Source: Acetatifactor sp. (GTDB taxonomy: Bacteria > Bacillota > Clostridia > Lachnospirales > Lachnospiraceae). Taken from it: a DNA stretch of 64,000 nt. Position 1 is the stretch's first letter. Each line of letters opens with the position of its first letter. Position numbers and translations under genes: made by a program. The notes below the pieces were generated by a model. That model made no database searches. It saw nothing but the letters and a program-made list of their open reading frames with translations, and was not told the origin of the DNA. Positions 53,416 to 63,783 of this stretch are shown piece by piece. Location of the stretch: the NCBI GenBank assembly GCA_016290775.1, contig JAEEVF010000006.1, positions 124,913-188,912 of the forward strand, written 5' to 3'.

Positions 53416-54189
53416 ATGATCTTAGTTTGTGACGTTGGAAATACCAACCTGACCTGGGGCGTATATGAGGCAAAGGACCTCAAGGCGACCTTCCGCATGA
53501 CCACGAAAACACCGCGCACTTCGGATGAATATGGCGTACTCTTGACCGAAATGCTGCAAAGCCGCGGCGTCGATCCCATGAAGCTCGAGGGTTCCATTGT
53601 CGCTTCCGTCGTGCCCGACGTAATGCATGCGCTCCTCGGCGCGATCCAGCGCTACACCAGCACGAAGCCCCTGATCGTCGGCCCCGGCATCAAGACCGGC
53701 ATCAAGGTGGCAGGCGAAGACCCGAAGGGCATTGGCGCGGACCGCATCGTCGATGTGGTCGCAGCCTATGAAAAATATGGTGCCCCCGTGCTCGTGCTTG
53801 ATTTTGGCACGGCGACGACATATGACCTCGTGACCGCAGGCGGGAACTTCTCCGTCGGCATTACGGCACCTGGCATCAAGATCAGCGCGGAAGCCCTCTG
53901 GCAGCAGACTGCAAAGCTTCCCAACGTGGAGATCAAAAAGCCCAAGACCATCCTTGCGCAGGAGACCATCTCCAGCATGCAGGCGGGCCTTGTGTACGGC
54001 CAGATCGGCCAGACGGAATATATCATCGCCAAGGTCAAGGAAGAGAGCGGTCTTTCGGACCTGAAGGTCGTTGCGACCGGCGGGCTTGGCAGACTCATCG
54101 CCGACGAGACGAAGAGTATCGACGTGTACGATCCCTCGCTTACCCTCGACGGCCTCCGCATCCTGTATGATAAAAATAAGCGCAGCTAA
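53416..54189 (+). CDS. coaX: Type III pantothenate kinase
   Basis: [47 protein letters not shown]. Confidence 0.95.
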   Translation: MILVCDVGNTNLTWGVYEAKDLKATFRMTTKTPRTSDEYGVLLTEMLQSRGVDPMKLEGSIVASVVPDVMHALLGAIQRYTSTKPLIVGPGIKTGIKVAGEDPKGIGADRIVDVVAAYEKYGAPVLVLDFGTATTYDLVTAGGNFSVGITAPGIKISAEALWQQTAKLPNVEIKKPKTILAQETISSMQAGLVYGQIGQTEYIIAKVKEESGLSDLKVVATGGLGRLIADETKSIDVYDPSLTLDGLRILYDKNKRS

Positions 54190-54261
54190 GAACAAACGGC
54201 GCAGGCGCGACATCCATCCGCAGGCACCAACAAAAACATGGTACGACAAGGACCTCAACGA

Positions 54262-55227
54262 ATGAGCACACTCACGATTGGCGGCGTAACGCTCGCGAAC
54301 AACGTTATATTGGCTCCCATGGCAGGCGTAACAGACCTGCCATTTCGTTTGCTGTGCCGCGAAATGGGCACGGCCCTTGTCTGCATGGAGATGGTCAGCG
54401 CCAAGGCGATCTACTACAACAATAAAAACACCGAGGAGCTTCTTTCCGTTCATCCGGGCGAACTTCCCGCATCCCTCCAGCTCTTTGGCTCCGATCCCGA
54501 GATTTTAGCTGCCATGGCCGCACGGATCCAGGACCGCCCCTACAGCTTCATCGACCTCAACATGGGCTGTCCCGTGCCAAAGGTCGTGAACAATGGCGAA
54601 GGCAGCGCCCTCATGAAGAATCCAAAGCTTGTGGAACAGATTTTAACCGCAATGGTAAAAGCCGTGGAAAAGCCTGTCACCGTCAAGATCCGCAAGGGCT
54701 TTGACGACGCTCACGTGAACGCCGTTGAGATCGCAAGGATCGCGGAAAGCTGCGGCGTACAAGCGGTCGCCGTGCATGGCAGGACCCGCGAGCAGTATTA
54801 TTCCGGCAAGGCCGACTGGGACATCATCCGGCAGGTCAAGGAAGCCGTGAAGATCCCCGTCATCGGCAACGGCGACGTGGACAGCCCTGAGAAAGCCAAA
54901 GCACTTCTCGACCAGACCGGGTGCGACGGCGTCATGATCGGCCGCGCCGCCCAGGGAAACCCCTGGATCTTCCGCGAGACCATTCACTACCTTGAGACCG
55001 GCGAGCTCCTTCCAAAGCCCACGAACGCCGAAAAACTTGAGCTCGTGCGCCGCCACGCCCTCATGGAGCAGGAATATAAAGGCGAATACACCGCGGTCCG
55101 CGAAATGCGCCGCCACCTTTCCTGGTACACCTTCGGCATGCCTGGCGCAGCCCGCCTCCGCGGCACCATCAACCAGATGGAGACCATGGATGAACTCCTC
55201 GCGACCATCGAGAAAATATTCGCATAA
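54262..55227 (+). CDS. dusB: tRNA-dihydrouridine synthase
   Basis: [80 protein letters not shown]. Confidence 0.95.
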   Translation: MSTLTIGGVTLANNVILAPMAGVTDLPFRLLCREMGTALVCMEMVSAKAIYYNNKNTEELLSVHPGELPASLQLFGSDPEILAAMAARIQDRPYSFIDLNMGCPVPKVVNNGEGSALMKNPKLVEQILTAMVKAVEKPVTVKIRKGFDDAHVNAVEIARIAESCGVQAVAVHGRTREQYYSGKADWDIIRQVKEAVKIPVIGNGDVDSPEKAKALLDQTGCDGVMIGRAAQGNPWIFRETIHYLETGELLPKPTNAEKLELVRRHALMEQEYKGEYTAVREMRRHLSWYTFGMPGAARLRGTINQMETMDELLATIEKIFA

Positions 55228-55366
55228 AATAGCACCACCTAACCCTTGACAGATAGAAAAAAAGTGATATAATTCTGTGGCATGAGAGCATGCTCTGACA
55301 TGCAACAAAAAAGCATAAATATGCACGAAATGATGAACAATCAAATACGATCGGGAGGTCCCCAAA

Positions 55367-55849
55367 ATGCAGGAAAAAAAGAACATTCTGACCTATGAAG
55401 GGCTCAGAAAGTATGAGGATGAGCTTCATGAGTTAAAGGTTGTAAGACGCCAGGAAGTGGCTCAGAAGATCAAAGAGGCAAGAGAGCAGGGCGACCTGTC
55501 CGAGAACGCGGAATATGACGCAGCCAAGGATGAGCAGCGCGACATCGAGACCCGCATCGAAGAACTCGAGAAAATTCTGAAAAACGCAGAAGTTGTCGTT
55601 GAGGATGAAGTCGACCTGAAGAAGATCAACATCGGTTGCAGCGTGAAGATCCTTGACCTTGAGTACAGCGAGGAGCTGACCTATAAGATCGTTGGTTCCA
55701 CCGAGGCCAACAGCTTAAAGGGCAAGATTTCCAACGAGAGCCCCGTAGGCAAGGCGCTCATCGGCCACAAGGTGGGCGACACCGTGGACGTTGAGACCCA
55801 GGCCGGCACCTTCACCTACAAGGTGCTTGGCATCACCAGAAGCAACTAA
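55367..55849 (+). CDS. greA: Transcription elongation factor GreA
   Basis: LTYEGLRKYEDELHELKVVRRQEVAQKIKEAREQGDLSENAEYDAAKDEQ. Confidence 0.97.
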   Translation: MQEKKNILTYEGLRKYEDELHELKVVRRQEVAQKIKEAREQGDLSENAEYDAAKDEQRDIETRIEELEKILKNAEVVVEDEVDLKKINIGCSVKILDLEYSEELTYKIVGSTEANSLKGKISNESPVGKALIGHKVGDTVDVETQAGTFTYKVLGITRSN

Positions 55850-55945
55850 GCGCAGAATCAGATCATCTAAAGAGCGGCAAAGCAGTTTGCCGCTTCTTGT
55901 TTAAGAAAGACATTATTTCAGAAAACATTCGTAAGGAGAAAAACC

Positions 55946-57457
55946 GTGGCAGAGACTCAGAACAACCAGAATCAGAACAATCAAAACGCCCCCGTACAGG
56001 ATTTGGGACAGCTTCGCATGGTGCGCCGCGAAAAGCTCGCAGCATTGCAGGAAGCAGGCAAGGACCCCTTCCAGATCACCAAATTTGACGTAACGCACCA
56101 CAGCACCGACATCAAGGACAACTATGCCGAGCTTGAGGGAAAGACCGTTACCATCGCCGGCAGAATGATGTTCAAACGCGTCATGGGCAAGGCGTCCTTC
56201 TGCAATCTTCAGGACCTGAAGGGCAGCATCCAGTGCTACGTTGCGAGAGACTGCATCGGCGAAGAGCCCTATGCAGATTTCAAGAAATATGACATCGGCG
56301 ACATCCTGGGCATCACGGGCGAGGTGTTCACCACGAAGACCGGAGAGATTTCCGTTCACGCCTCCAGCGTAACGCTCCTTTCCAAGAGCCTGCAGATCCT
56401 TCCTGAGAAGTTCCACGGCCTGACCGATACCGACATGAAGTATCGCCAGAGATACGTTGACCTCATCATGAATCAGGATTCCAAGGAGACCTTCCTCAAG
56501 CGCTCAAAGATCATCAAGGAGATCCGCAACTTCCTTGACGGACGCAACTTCATTGAGGTGGAAACCCCCATGCTTGTGCCCAACGCAGGCGGCGCGGCTG
56601 CAAGACCCTTTGAGACCCACTATAACGCTTTGGACGAGGACGTAAAGCTTCGTATCTCCCTGGAGCTTTACTTAAAGCGCCTCATCGTTGGCGGCCTTGA
56701 GAGAGTATATGAGATCGGCCGCGTGTTCCGTAACGAAGGCGTGGACACCCGCCACAACCCCGAGTTTACCCTGATGGAGCTGTATCAGGCCTACACCGAT
56801 TACGAAGGCATGATGGAGCTTACCGAGAGCATGTTCAAGTACCTTGCCGAGAAGGTTTGCGGCACCTCCGTGATCACCTACAACGGCATCGACATCGATT
56901 TTGGAAAGCCCTTCGAGCGCATCACCATGATCGATTGCATCAAGAAATATGCCGGCGTTGATTTTGACGCCGTAAAGACCGACGAGGAAGCGAAGAAGCT
57001 CGCCAAGGAGCATCACGTGGAATACGAAGAGCGCCACACCAAGGGCGACATCGTAAACCTCTTCTTCGAGGAGTACTGCGAGAAGAATCTGATCCAGCCC
57101 ACCTTTGTCATGGATCATCCCCTTGCGATCTCACCCCTCACCAAGAAGAAGCCCTCCGATCCCGAGAAGGTGGAGCGTTTCGAGCTCTTCATCAACACCT
57201 GGGAGATGTGCAACGCATATTCCGAGCTCAACGATCCCATCGACCAGCGCGAGCGTTTTGCGGCGCAGGATGCAGCCTTTGCTGCAGGCGATGAAGAAGC
57301 CAACCACACCGACGAGGACTTCCTTAACGCCCTTGAGATCGGCATGCCTCCCACCGGCGGCATTGGCTATGGCATCGACCGTTTGGTCATGCTGCTCACA
57401 AACAGCTTAGCCATAAGAGACGTGCTACTCTTCCCGACGCTCAAAAGTATCCAGTAA
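55946..57457 (+). CDS. lysS: Lysine--tRNA ligase
   Basis: Class II motifs: [75 protein letters not shown] start. Confidence 0.97.
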   Translation: MAETQNNQNQNNQNAPVQDLGQLRMVRREKLAALQEAGKDPFQITKFDVTHHSTDIKDNYAELEGKTVTIAGRMMFKRVMGKASFCNLQDLKGSIQCYVARDCIGEEPYADFKKYDIGDILGITGEVFTTKTGEISVHASSVTLLSKSLQILPEKFHGLTDTDMKYRQRYVDLIMNQDSKETFLKRSKIIKEIRNFLDGRNFIEVETPMLVPNAGGAAARPFETHYNALDEDVKLRISLELYLKRLIVGGLERVYEIGRVFRNEGVDTRHNPEFTLMELYQAYTDYEGMMELTESMFKYLAEKVCGTSVITYNGIDIDFGKPFERITMIDCIKKYAGVDFDAVKTDEEAKKLAKEHHVEYEERHTKGDIVNLFFEEYCEKNLIQPTFVMDHPLAISPLTKKKPSDPEKVERFELFINTWEMCNAYSELNDPIDQRERFAAQDAAFAAGDEEANHTDEDFLNALEIGMPPTGGIGYGIDRLVMLLTNSLAIRDVLLFPTLKSIQ

Positions 57458-57592
57458 GAAAGCCAGTATTTATGCGGGTTTGCGGGGTTGAACAAACGTT
57501 TGACCACTTTTTGACCACACAAAAACCCGTTTCAGTCGGTTTCAATCGGGAATAATTCTGTGAAAAAACAAAAAATGGCATTAAATTTGAAG

Positions 57593-57629
57593 GCCACTTT
57601 CTAAGAAATTAGAAAGTGGTCTTTTTTTA
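57593..57629 (+). terminator. Intrinsic terminator
   Basis: GCCACTTTCTAA gaaa TTAGAAAGTGGT CTTTTTTTAT. Confidence 0.9.
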
Positions 57630-57670
57630 TTCGCTTCCGTCACAGAAAAAAACCACAGGAGGAAACCTAC

Positions 57671-57967
57671 ATGATTGAAGAACAATATTTGAACAGTGAA
57701 AAAGTGAATGAAGTAAGACAGAGGAACCGCAGTTTGCGCCGTCAGTTCTTAAAGTACAAGGACGCAGAGATCGTCTACAGCCTCACCCACAGAAAGCTTC
57801 TGGAAATGGCTGACGAGGCAGGCGCGATCTACCGTGTGGACGGAACAGTTCTTATCAACCGGGACATTTTTGATGAGTATTTGGAGCAGTTTCATCAAAA
57901 GCCCTGCACCTATTCCGCTTACACCAAGAGAAAGCAGGCCGGACAGGACGGAAAGGAGCAGGAATGA
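57671..57967 (+). CDS. Excisionase/DUF6462-like small protein, array member 1
   Basis: SLTHRKLLEMADEAGAIYRVDGTVLINRDIFDEYLEQF. Confidence 0.75.
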   Translation: MIEEQYLNSEKVNEVRQRNRSLRRQFLKYKDAEIVYSLTHRKLLEMADEAGAIYRVDGTVLINRDIFDEYLEQFHQKPCTYSAYTKRKQAGQDGKEQE

Positions 57968-58215
57968 CGGGAAATATCTGGATGTGTTCGCATCTGCTGG
58001 ATGCTGAGGACCTGGATTTCGGAAAGCATGAGTTTATCACCTACAAGATGGGCCAGCAGTATTACAGCATGGGAGAAAAGCGGTTCGCAAACCTGGTCTG
58101 GAGAGCCGGGGCCGTGTACAAATGCGGAAAGCTGGTGCTGATCCGCAGAGATATTTTGGAAGCCTATATGCGTGAAAAGAATGGAGGGAATGCAGATGAA
58201 TCCGAAGAAAATTGA
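57964..58215 (+). CDS. Excisionase/DUF6462-like small protein, array member 2
   Basis: YSMGEKRFANLVWRAGAVYKCGKLVLIRRDILEAYM; overlaps the upstream gene by 4 bp. Confidence 0.75.
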   Translation: MTGNIWMCSHLLDAEDLDFGKHEFITYKMGQQYYSMGEKRFANLVWRAGAVYKCGKLVLIRRDILEAYMREKNGGNADESEEN

Positions 58216-58432
58216 TATGCCCACCATGAGCATTGATAAATACAAGGACATGAAGGTGATGAACAAGAAGTTCCTCACCATCCGGGAAGGAGTCGAGCTC
58301 TACAGTATGGGCCATGAGAACTTCCGGAAAATGGCGGAAGAAGCCGGTGCGATCTACAAGATCAATCGCAAGATCCTGGTCAATGCGGCGGTCTTTGAGG
58401 AATACCTCGAGACCTTCAGAGTCTGGAGGTGA
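58196..58432 (+). CDS. Excisionase/DUF6462-like small protein, array member 3
   Basis: LYSMGHENFRKMAEEAGAIYKINRKILVNAAVFEEYLETF; start chosen at MNPKK after ggaggg RBS. Confidence 0.75.
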   Translation: MNPKKIDMPTMSIDKYKDMKVMNKKFLTIREGVELYSMGHENFRKMAEEAGAIYKINRKILVNAAVFEEYLETFRVWR

Positions 58433-58437
58433 TGAGA

Positions 58438-58887
58438 ATGACACCAAGGAAAAAGAGGGTTGTGTTCCTTTGGCCCAAGAAGTTCTATAAACCCAAGGAA
58501 CTGCTTGAGGTATTGAGTATGAGTGAAAAGGAACTGCTGCAGAATGCCATGCTGTGCGGAGCCCTGTATCGGGTCAATGGTAAGAAGCTGATCAATCTGG
58601 AAACCATGCGGGAATTCGTGAATAAGGTAGGCAATCTGGTGGGAGACATCGGCGGAAAATACTGCCAGGTAAAAGATGCAGCTGCATATCTGGGCTTGAA
58701 TGAGGATCAGGCCATGCAGATCGCCTCAGATGCCGGAGCTCTTTTCAAGGTACGGAATCTCCTGCTGGTGGACAAAGCAGGTTTGATGAAATTCGTGGAG
58801 CAGTTCAAGTACAAGGTGAATCTTATTGATATCGAAGAAACTGAAGAAAATGCAAAGATCGAAAGGAGACTGAAACACTATGTGTAA
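58438..58887 (+). CDS. Protein with two copies of the same excisionase/DUF6462-like domain, array member 4
   Basis: [36 protein letters not shown] and [39 protein letters not shown]. Confidence 0.7.
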   Translation: MTPRKKRVVFLWPKKFYKPKELLEVLSMSEKELLQNAMLCGALYRVNGKKLINLETMREFVNKVGNLVGDIGGKYCQVKDAAAYLGLNEDQAMQIASDAGALFKVRNLLLVDKAGLMKFVEQFKYKVNLIDIEETEENAKIERRLKHYV

Positions 58888-59662
58888 AGTAATCGCAATC
58901 GCAAATCAGAAAGGCGGCGTGGGAAAGACTACTACCGCAATGAATTTGGGGCTTGGTCTCGCAAAGGAGGGAAAGAGCGTTCTCATGATCGACGCAGATC
59001 CTCAGGGTTCCCTTTCCATTAGTCTGGGCTTCCGCGAGCCGGACAAGTTAACGGACACCTTATTTGATATCTTCAGAATGGAAGCTGCAGATGAAGACAT
59101 CGCACCGGGATACGGGATCATGCATGTAAAGGAGAATGTGGATCTGATCCCCGGCAATATCAATCTGGCCATGGCAGAGATTTCATTTGCCAATACCCTT
59201 TGCAGGGAGTCTATCTTGCGAACTTATCTGGATGATGTGAAGGAGATTTATGATTTCATCGTGATCGATTGTATGCCTTCTCTGGGTATCGTTACGGTAA
59301 ATGCCCTGACGGCTGCGGATAAGGTGCTGATTCCGGTTCAGGCGGCGTACCTTCCGGTGAAAGGTCTGCAGCAGCTCATCAAAACCATCGGTATGATCAA
59401 GCGATCCCTGAATTTGGAGCTGGAGATCGAAGGGATCCTGCTGACCATGGTGGATGCCAGAACGAATTATGCCAGGGATATCGTGACTCAGGTTCATGAG
59501 GTATACGGGAAGACGGTTCCGGTGTTCGAGATCGAGATCCCTCTCTCGGTAAGAGCTGCAGAAACCAGTGCGGTAGCTCAGAGCATCTACGAATACGACC
59601 CTAAGGGGAAAGCGGCTTTTGCATACTCCGCTCTGACGAAGGAGGTGCTTGCAAATGGCTAA
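58880..59662 (+). CDS. ParA-family partition ATPase (Soj-like)
   Basis: [45 protein letters not shown]. Confidence 0.95.
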   Translation: MCKVIAIANQKGGVGKTTTAMNLGLGLAKEGKSVLMIDADPQGSLSISLGFREPDKLTDTLFDIFRMEAADEDIAPGYGIMHVKENVDLIPGNINLAMAEISFANTLCRESILRTYLDDVKEIYDFIVIDCMPSLGIVTVNALTAADKVLIPVQAAYLPVKGLQQLIKTIGMIKRSLNLELEIEGILLTMVDARTNYARDIVTQVHEVYGKTVPVFEIEIPLSVRAAETSAVAQSIYEYDPKGKAAFAYSALTKEVLANG

Positions 59663-60572
59663 GAGACCTGAGATTAAAATCGACCCGATGGATGAATTCT
59701 TCGGCATTCCAACATCCATGGAAGGAAGTGCCATGGTAAAGATCAAGGATATCTATCCCTTCAAGGATCACCCATTCAAGGTGCTGGATGACGAGAAGAT
59801 GGATGAGCTGGTGGAGAGCATCAAGGCAAACGGAGTCCTGTCTCCGGTGCTGGTACGGCCCAGGACCCCGGAGCAGGGGTATGAAATGATCTCCGGGCAC
59901 CGCAGATTGCATGCTTCGAAGAAAGCAGGGCTGGAATATATCCCGGCCATCATCAAGGAAATGAGCGATGATGAAGCCACGATCGCCATGGTGGATTCCA
60001 ATGTGCAGAGGGAAGAGATACTGCCCAGTGAGAGGGCGTGGAGTTTCAAGATGAAGATGGATGCTATGAACCGTCAGGGGGCGCGTTCGGATCTTGAAGG
60101 AGGAACTTCTGGAACTGAGTTCCAGAAGTTGAAAACGAACGAATTCACAAGGGACAAGATTGGCTCAGAAGCTGGTATGACTGGCCGTCAGGTTGGTAAG
60201 TACATCCGCCTCACGGAACTCATCCCGCCTCTCCTCAGCATGGTGGATAACAAGGAACTTCCCATCAGCATGGCTGTGGATATTTCTTATTTCAACCAGG
60301 AAGTCCAGGAATGGTTCTATGAATACCATCGTGCCAATAAAGGAATCAAACCCGCCCAGATCAAGGCTCTGAAGGAACTTCAAAACATTGACAACATCAC
60401 CAAGTACACCTTCACAGCCACCATGAACGGAGCCGTTCCTAACAAGTATGGCGGAGGAGTTAACCTCTCAGAACGGAAGCTTAACGCTTTCTTCCCGCCC
60501 AGGATGGCTGCAAAAGAGCGTGAACGTATCATCATTGAACTGCTCACAAAGTGGAAAGAAGAACAGAAATGA
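59649..60572 (+). CDS. ParB/RepB-family partition protein
   Basis: [19 protein letters not shown]...[25 protein letters not shown]...[16 protein letters not shown]; overlaps parA. Confidence 0.93.
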   Translation: MQMAKRPEIKIDPMDEFFGIPTSMEGSAMVKIKDIYPFKDHPFKVLDDEKMDELVESIKANGVLSPVLVRPRTPEQGYEMISGHRRLHASKKAGLEYIPAIIKEMSDDEATIAMVDSNVQREEILPSERAWSFKMKMDAMNRQGARSDLEGGTSGTEFQKLKTNEFTRDKIGSEAGMTGRQVGKYIRLTELIPPLLSMVDNKELPISMAVDISYFNQEVQEWFYEYHRANKGIKPAQIKALKELQNIDNITKYTFTATMNGAVPNKYGGGVNLSERKLNAFFPPRMAAKERERIIIELLTKWKEEQK

Positions 60573-60638
60573 ACTAATACCGATCTTCCCGGGGCGCCGC
60601 GGACCCCGGGAGGATCCTTAAGGAAAGGGGACTTTATT

Positions 60639-60914
60639 ATGAAGATTATCGGAAAGATATTTGCACACCTGTTGGCCGGAATACTGACACTCGTATTGGT
60701 GGCCTTTGATCTGCTGGGCAGAGCCCTGTCCTTCATCGGAGTGTTTGTCATTTTGTTATTTGGACTCTCGCTCCTGGTTATCGTGTTTAAGGGATTATGG
60801 CATACCCTGCCGATCCTGATCGGACTCTTTGGGGGCTGCCTCCTGGTGTTCTACGGAACTGCATGGATCGCAGGATTGCTTTCACTCTTAAGAGACAGAC
60901 TGCTGGGTCGGTAA
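60639..60914 (+). CDS. Small hydrophobic membrane protein
   Basis: Multiple hydrophobic segments; RBS aaaggggac; downstream of parB. Confidence 0.65.
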   Translation: MKIIGKIFAHLLAGILTLVLVAFDLLGRALSFIGVFVILLFGLSLLVIVFKGLWHTLPILIGLFGGCLLVFYGTAWIAGLLSLLRDRLLGR

Positions 60915-61086
60915 AAACAGCGCAGTTATGCAGATTTTTCTTTAAATGAGCCCCCGGTAATGGTATAATTACTAATGTTATGTTGTACGTGTTTTTGGAG
61001 AGGAAAAGTTGTTCTGAATGAAGGACTAGTACTGAGAGCAGAAAGCCTGGGGAAATCGCTAATACTTATATCACTGCGGGATAATG

Positions 61087-61138
61087 CATCTAAGCTATTC
61101 TTAATTGAGAATAACTTGGGTGCTTTTTTATTTTGATA
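61087..61138 (+). terminator. Intrinsic terminator ending a non-coding leader/small transcript
   Basis: GCATCTAAGcTATTCT taattg AGAATAaCTTGGGTGC TTTTTTATTTT (G-U pairs allowed). Confidence 0.75.
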
Positions 61139-61170
61139 ATCGTAGGAAGATTATCTTCTTTCGTAAACAA

Positions 61171-61249
61171 ACGGTGTAAGACCGAACAAAAAAGCAGATT
61201 ACATATATGATCAATCTGCCCTTTTGTTCGGGCTTCACGCCGTTTTTTA
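61171..61249. repeat. Long imperfect hairpin (~73 nt)
   Basis: ACGGTGT-AAG-CCGAACAAAA-GCAGATT / AATCTGC-TTTTGTTCGG-CTT-ACGCCGT, followed by TTTTTT. Confidence 0.8.
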
Positions 61250-61426
61250 TCAAATTGAACTAAGTCGCGTCCGGGTTGATGTGGAATTTCAATCTTTCAT
61301 GATCCCCACAAATATTACCATGGAATTAATCGTTTTGATAGCCAATAAGATAGAAAAGTAACGTTTGTCCCATGACTAATAAGCCCTTCCAGAGAAGGAC
61401 TTTAAATGCTGTTAAGTTGATTGCTT

Positions 61427-62578
61427 TCAACACAGCATATATCTTCCAAAAACGCGGTGGGTAATCAGATGTCCACTGCATTTAGAACATTTGTGGATGT
61501 CACGCTTATAAAGGATCATGAGTTTCTCTGCAATCGTTTTATCTCGCAACTGTGATAAGTATTTTTCACATCCGAGAAGATTCCTGCATAAGGTGATCGT
61601 TTCACGCTTGCATCTACAGGAGAGGATCCCATAATACCTGATCCGGACAAATCCTTTGGGGAGCACATGGAGCAAAAAGCGTGACAGAAAACCTTCGCCC
61701 GAGAGTGTCATAGGCTTATATTTGGCTGCATCGCGGTAATCTTTTGCATAGAAAGAAACATTTTCATCATCCATATCAATAATACGGCGATTACTGATAG
61801 CGATCCTGTGAGTATATTTTCCGAGATACTTAAAAACCTCATGAGCTCCTGCAAAAGTCTCTTTTGTATATACGATCCAGTCTGTATCGTACAGTGAATT
61901 CAGAAGCTCCTTAAAGGAGTATGAATTTCGTAGAAAGCTAGCTTTTCCAGTATATACAAGCTTATCATCTTCTCGAAGGTCTTTAAGTTCATCCAGATAG
62001 TATTTCTTAAAAACAGCTGACATGACTTTTACAGGGAGGAAAAACTTCTTGCCCTTGTCCCTCCAATGATTTTTGCTGTCGAGACCTCCTCCAAGTACTA
62101 TCGTATGAAGATGAGGATGGTAATTAAGCTGAGAGCCCCAGGTGTGAAGGATACAGATATAACCTATCTTTGCTCCAAAGTGCTTGGGATCCCCAGATAA
62201 CTCTGCAAGCGTTTTATTCGCCGCATGATACAGAGCATCATACAAAAGCTTCTGATTGGCGTACACCAGAGGATAAAGCTGACTGGGGATGGAGAAGACT
62301 GTATGGAAGTATGGCGCATCCAACACATCTTCCCTTCGAAGGTCGATCCATTCATCAACATCCATGCCTTGGCACATTGGACAGTGCCTGTTTTTGCATG
62401 AGTTGTAGTGTATAAAAGTAGTATGACATGATTCACATTCACTTACATGAGCGCCCATCTCGGCAGTACGGCAGTTCCTGATACAACGGATAGCATTGAA
62501 CTGTTCATCGGAAAACGATCTGTCAGCTATCGAAGGAAGAAACTGTTCAAATACATCCTGTATCGTTACATCACTCAT
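61427..62578 (-). mobile_element. IS91-type (Y2 rolling-circle) transposase
   Basis: Zinc-binding N-terminus (RTAEMGAHVSECESCHTTFIHYNSCKNRHCPMCQG) and HTWGSQLNYHPHLHTIVLGGG; KYLGKYTHRIAISNRRI. Start at MSDVTIQ. Confidence 0.92.
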
Positions 62579-63479
62579 CCTTCTTTCCTCCTGACTTTTT
62601 ACCGGAAGATTTTCCCTTGCCGGATGCCTTTTTACGAGGCTTCTTGGTCTTCTTATCAAGAGGGCTTGTAACACCCATGATAGATTTATTGCTCACGTTG
62701 ATATATACCGCAGTTGAGTTCGGTGATCTGTGACCGAGCATAGCCTGTACATACTCACGCTTCGTATCGTCTTCTATAAGATGTGTAGCAAAGGAATGGC
62801 GAAGAACATGCGGATGAACCTTGACACCGGCCTCTGCACCAACTTTGTTAAGCATCGATTGAATGGCACCGGGTTTAAGAGGACGATGAGGTTTTCTTAT
62901 GGAAACAAAAAGAACGTCTCTGGGTTCTGGACAGGAGTACCAATACTGCTTGAGAAGCTCTAATGCTCTTTCGGACAGAATAGTCCAATGATCGCCATGA
63001 TTCTTGGAATTCCTGACATGGATCTGCATGGATGACATGTAGATATCGGTGGGAGCAAGCTTACAGACTTCACCGACTCTGAGACCGGCGGAATACGTAA
63101 GAGCAATGATAGCTTTGTTTCGTATGTTGGTAGCAGTGTCGATCAACTTCTCGATATCATCACGGGAAACAACCCGGGGTAAAGTCCAGTCTCGCTTCAT
63201 CCGGGGAACTATATCGAGATCCCACGTGATATGAAGTATGTATCTGTAAAAGAAAACGAGAGCGGAGTTGATTCCGTTACAGCTTTCGGGTTTAACTCCG
63301 TCATTGCGTTTTTTAATGATATATTCACGTGCATCATAAAGTGCGAGTTCATTGAGTGGCTTATCACCGATCCAATCGAGAAACTTGCCGATATGAAAAG
63401 TGTATTGTTTACAGGTGCCTTCAGAACGGTTTCTGATCCGGCACTCTTCATGAATCTGTCTTTTTAATGATTCGTCCAT
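62571..63479 (-). CDS. Tyrosine recombinase/integrase adjacent to and overlapping the IS91-type transposase
   Basis: ALTYSAGLRVGEVCKL; HVLRHSFATHLIEDDTKREYVQAMLGHRSPNSTAVYINV. Confidence 0.93.
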   Translation of the reverse strand: MDESLKRQIHEECRIRNRSEGTCKQYTFHIGKFLDWIGDKPLNELALYDAREYIIKKRNDGVKPESCNGINSALVFFYRYILHITWDLDIVPRMKRDWTLPRVVSRDDIEKLIDTATNIRNKAIIALTYSAGLRVGEVCKLAPTDIYMSSMQIHVRNSKNHGDHWTILSERALELLKQYWYSCPEPRDVLFVSIRKPHRPLKPGAIQSMLNKVGAEAGVKVHPHVLRHSFATHLIEDDTKREYVQAMLGHRSPNSTAVYINVSNKSIMGVTSPLDKKTKKPRKKASGKGKSSGKKSGGKKDE

Positions 63480-63683
63480 TATAAAACCTCCGTAAATAGT
63501 AGTAATTGAACAGGGTCACTACTATTATTCGGTGGTGGACGAATTGTATGGAAATCATTGTAATTATACGGAATAAATGATACTCTTTTCATGGCAGTAG
63601 TGGTGTAGTTGTTACGAGTTGTGGTAGCTTTAACAATACTCTATTTTAGAGTCACTATCTACTGCCTTTTTTGAAAAAGAAAA

Positions 63684-63721
63684 TCGCTGCGCCTCAGCCT
63701 CGGCGGGCCGTCGCGCAGCGA
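63684..63721. terminator. Strong GC hairpin between recombinase and acetyltransferase genes
   Basis: TCGCTGCGC ctcagcctcggcgggccgtc GCGCAGCGA. Confidence 0.6.
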
Positions 63722-63783
63722 CTTAGTTCTCTTTCAGGATAATGAAATAAGCAAATCGGAATTCGACAAGGAAGGACAAACTT

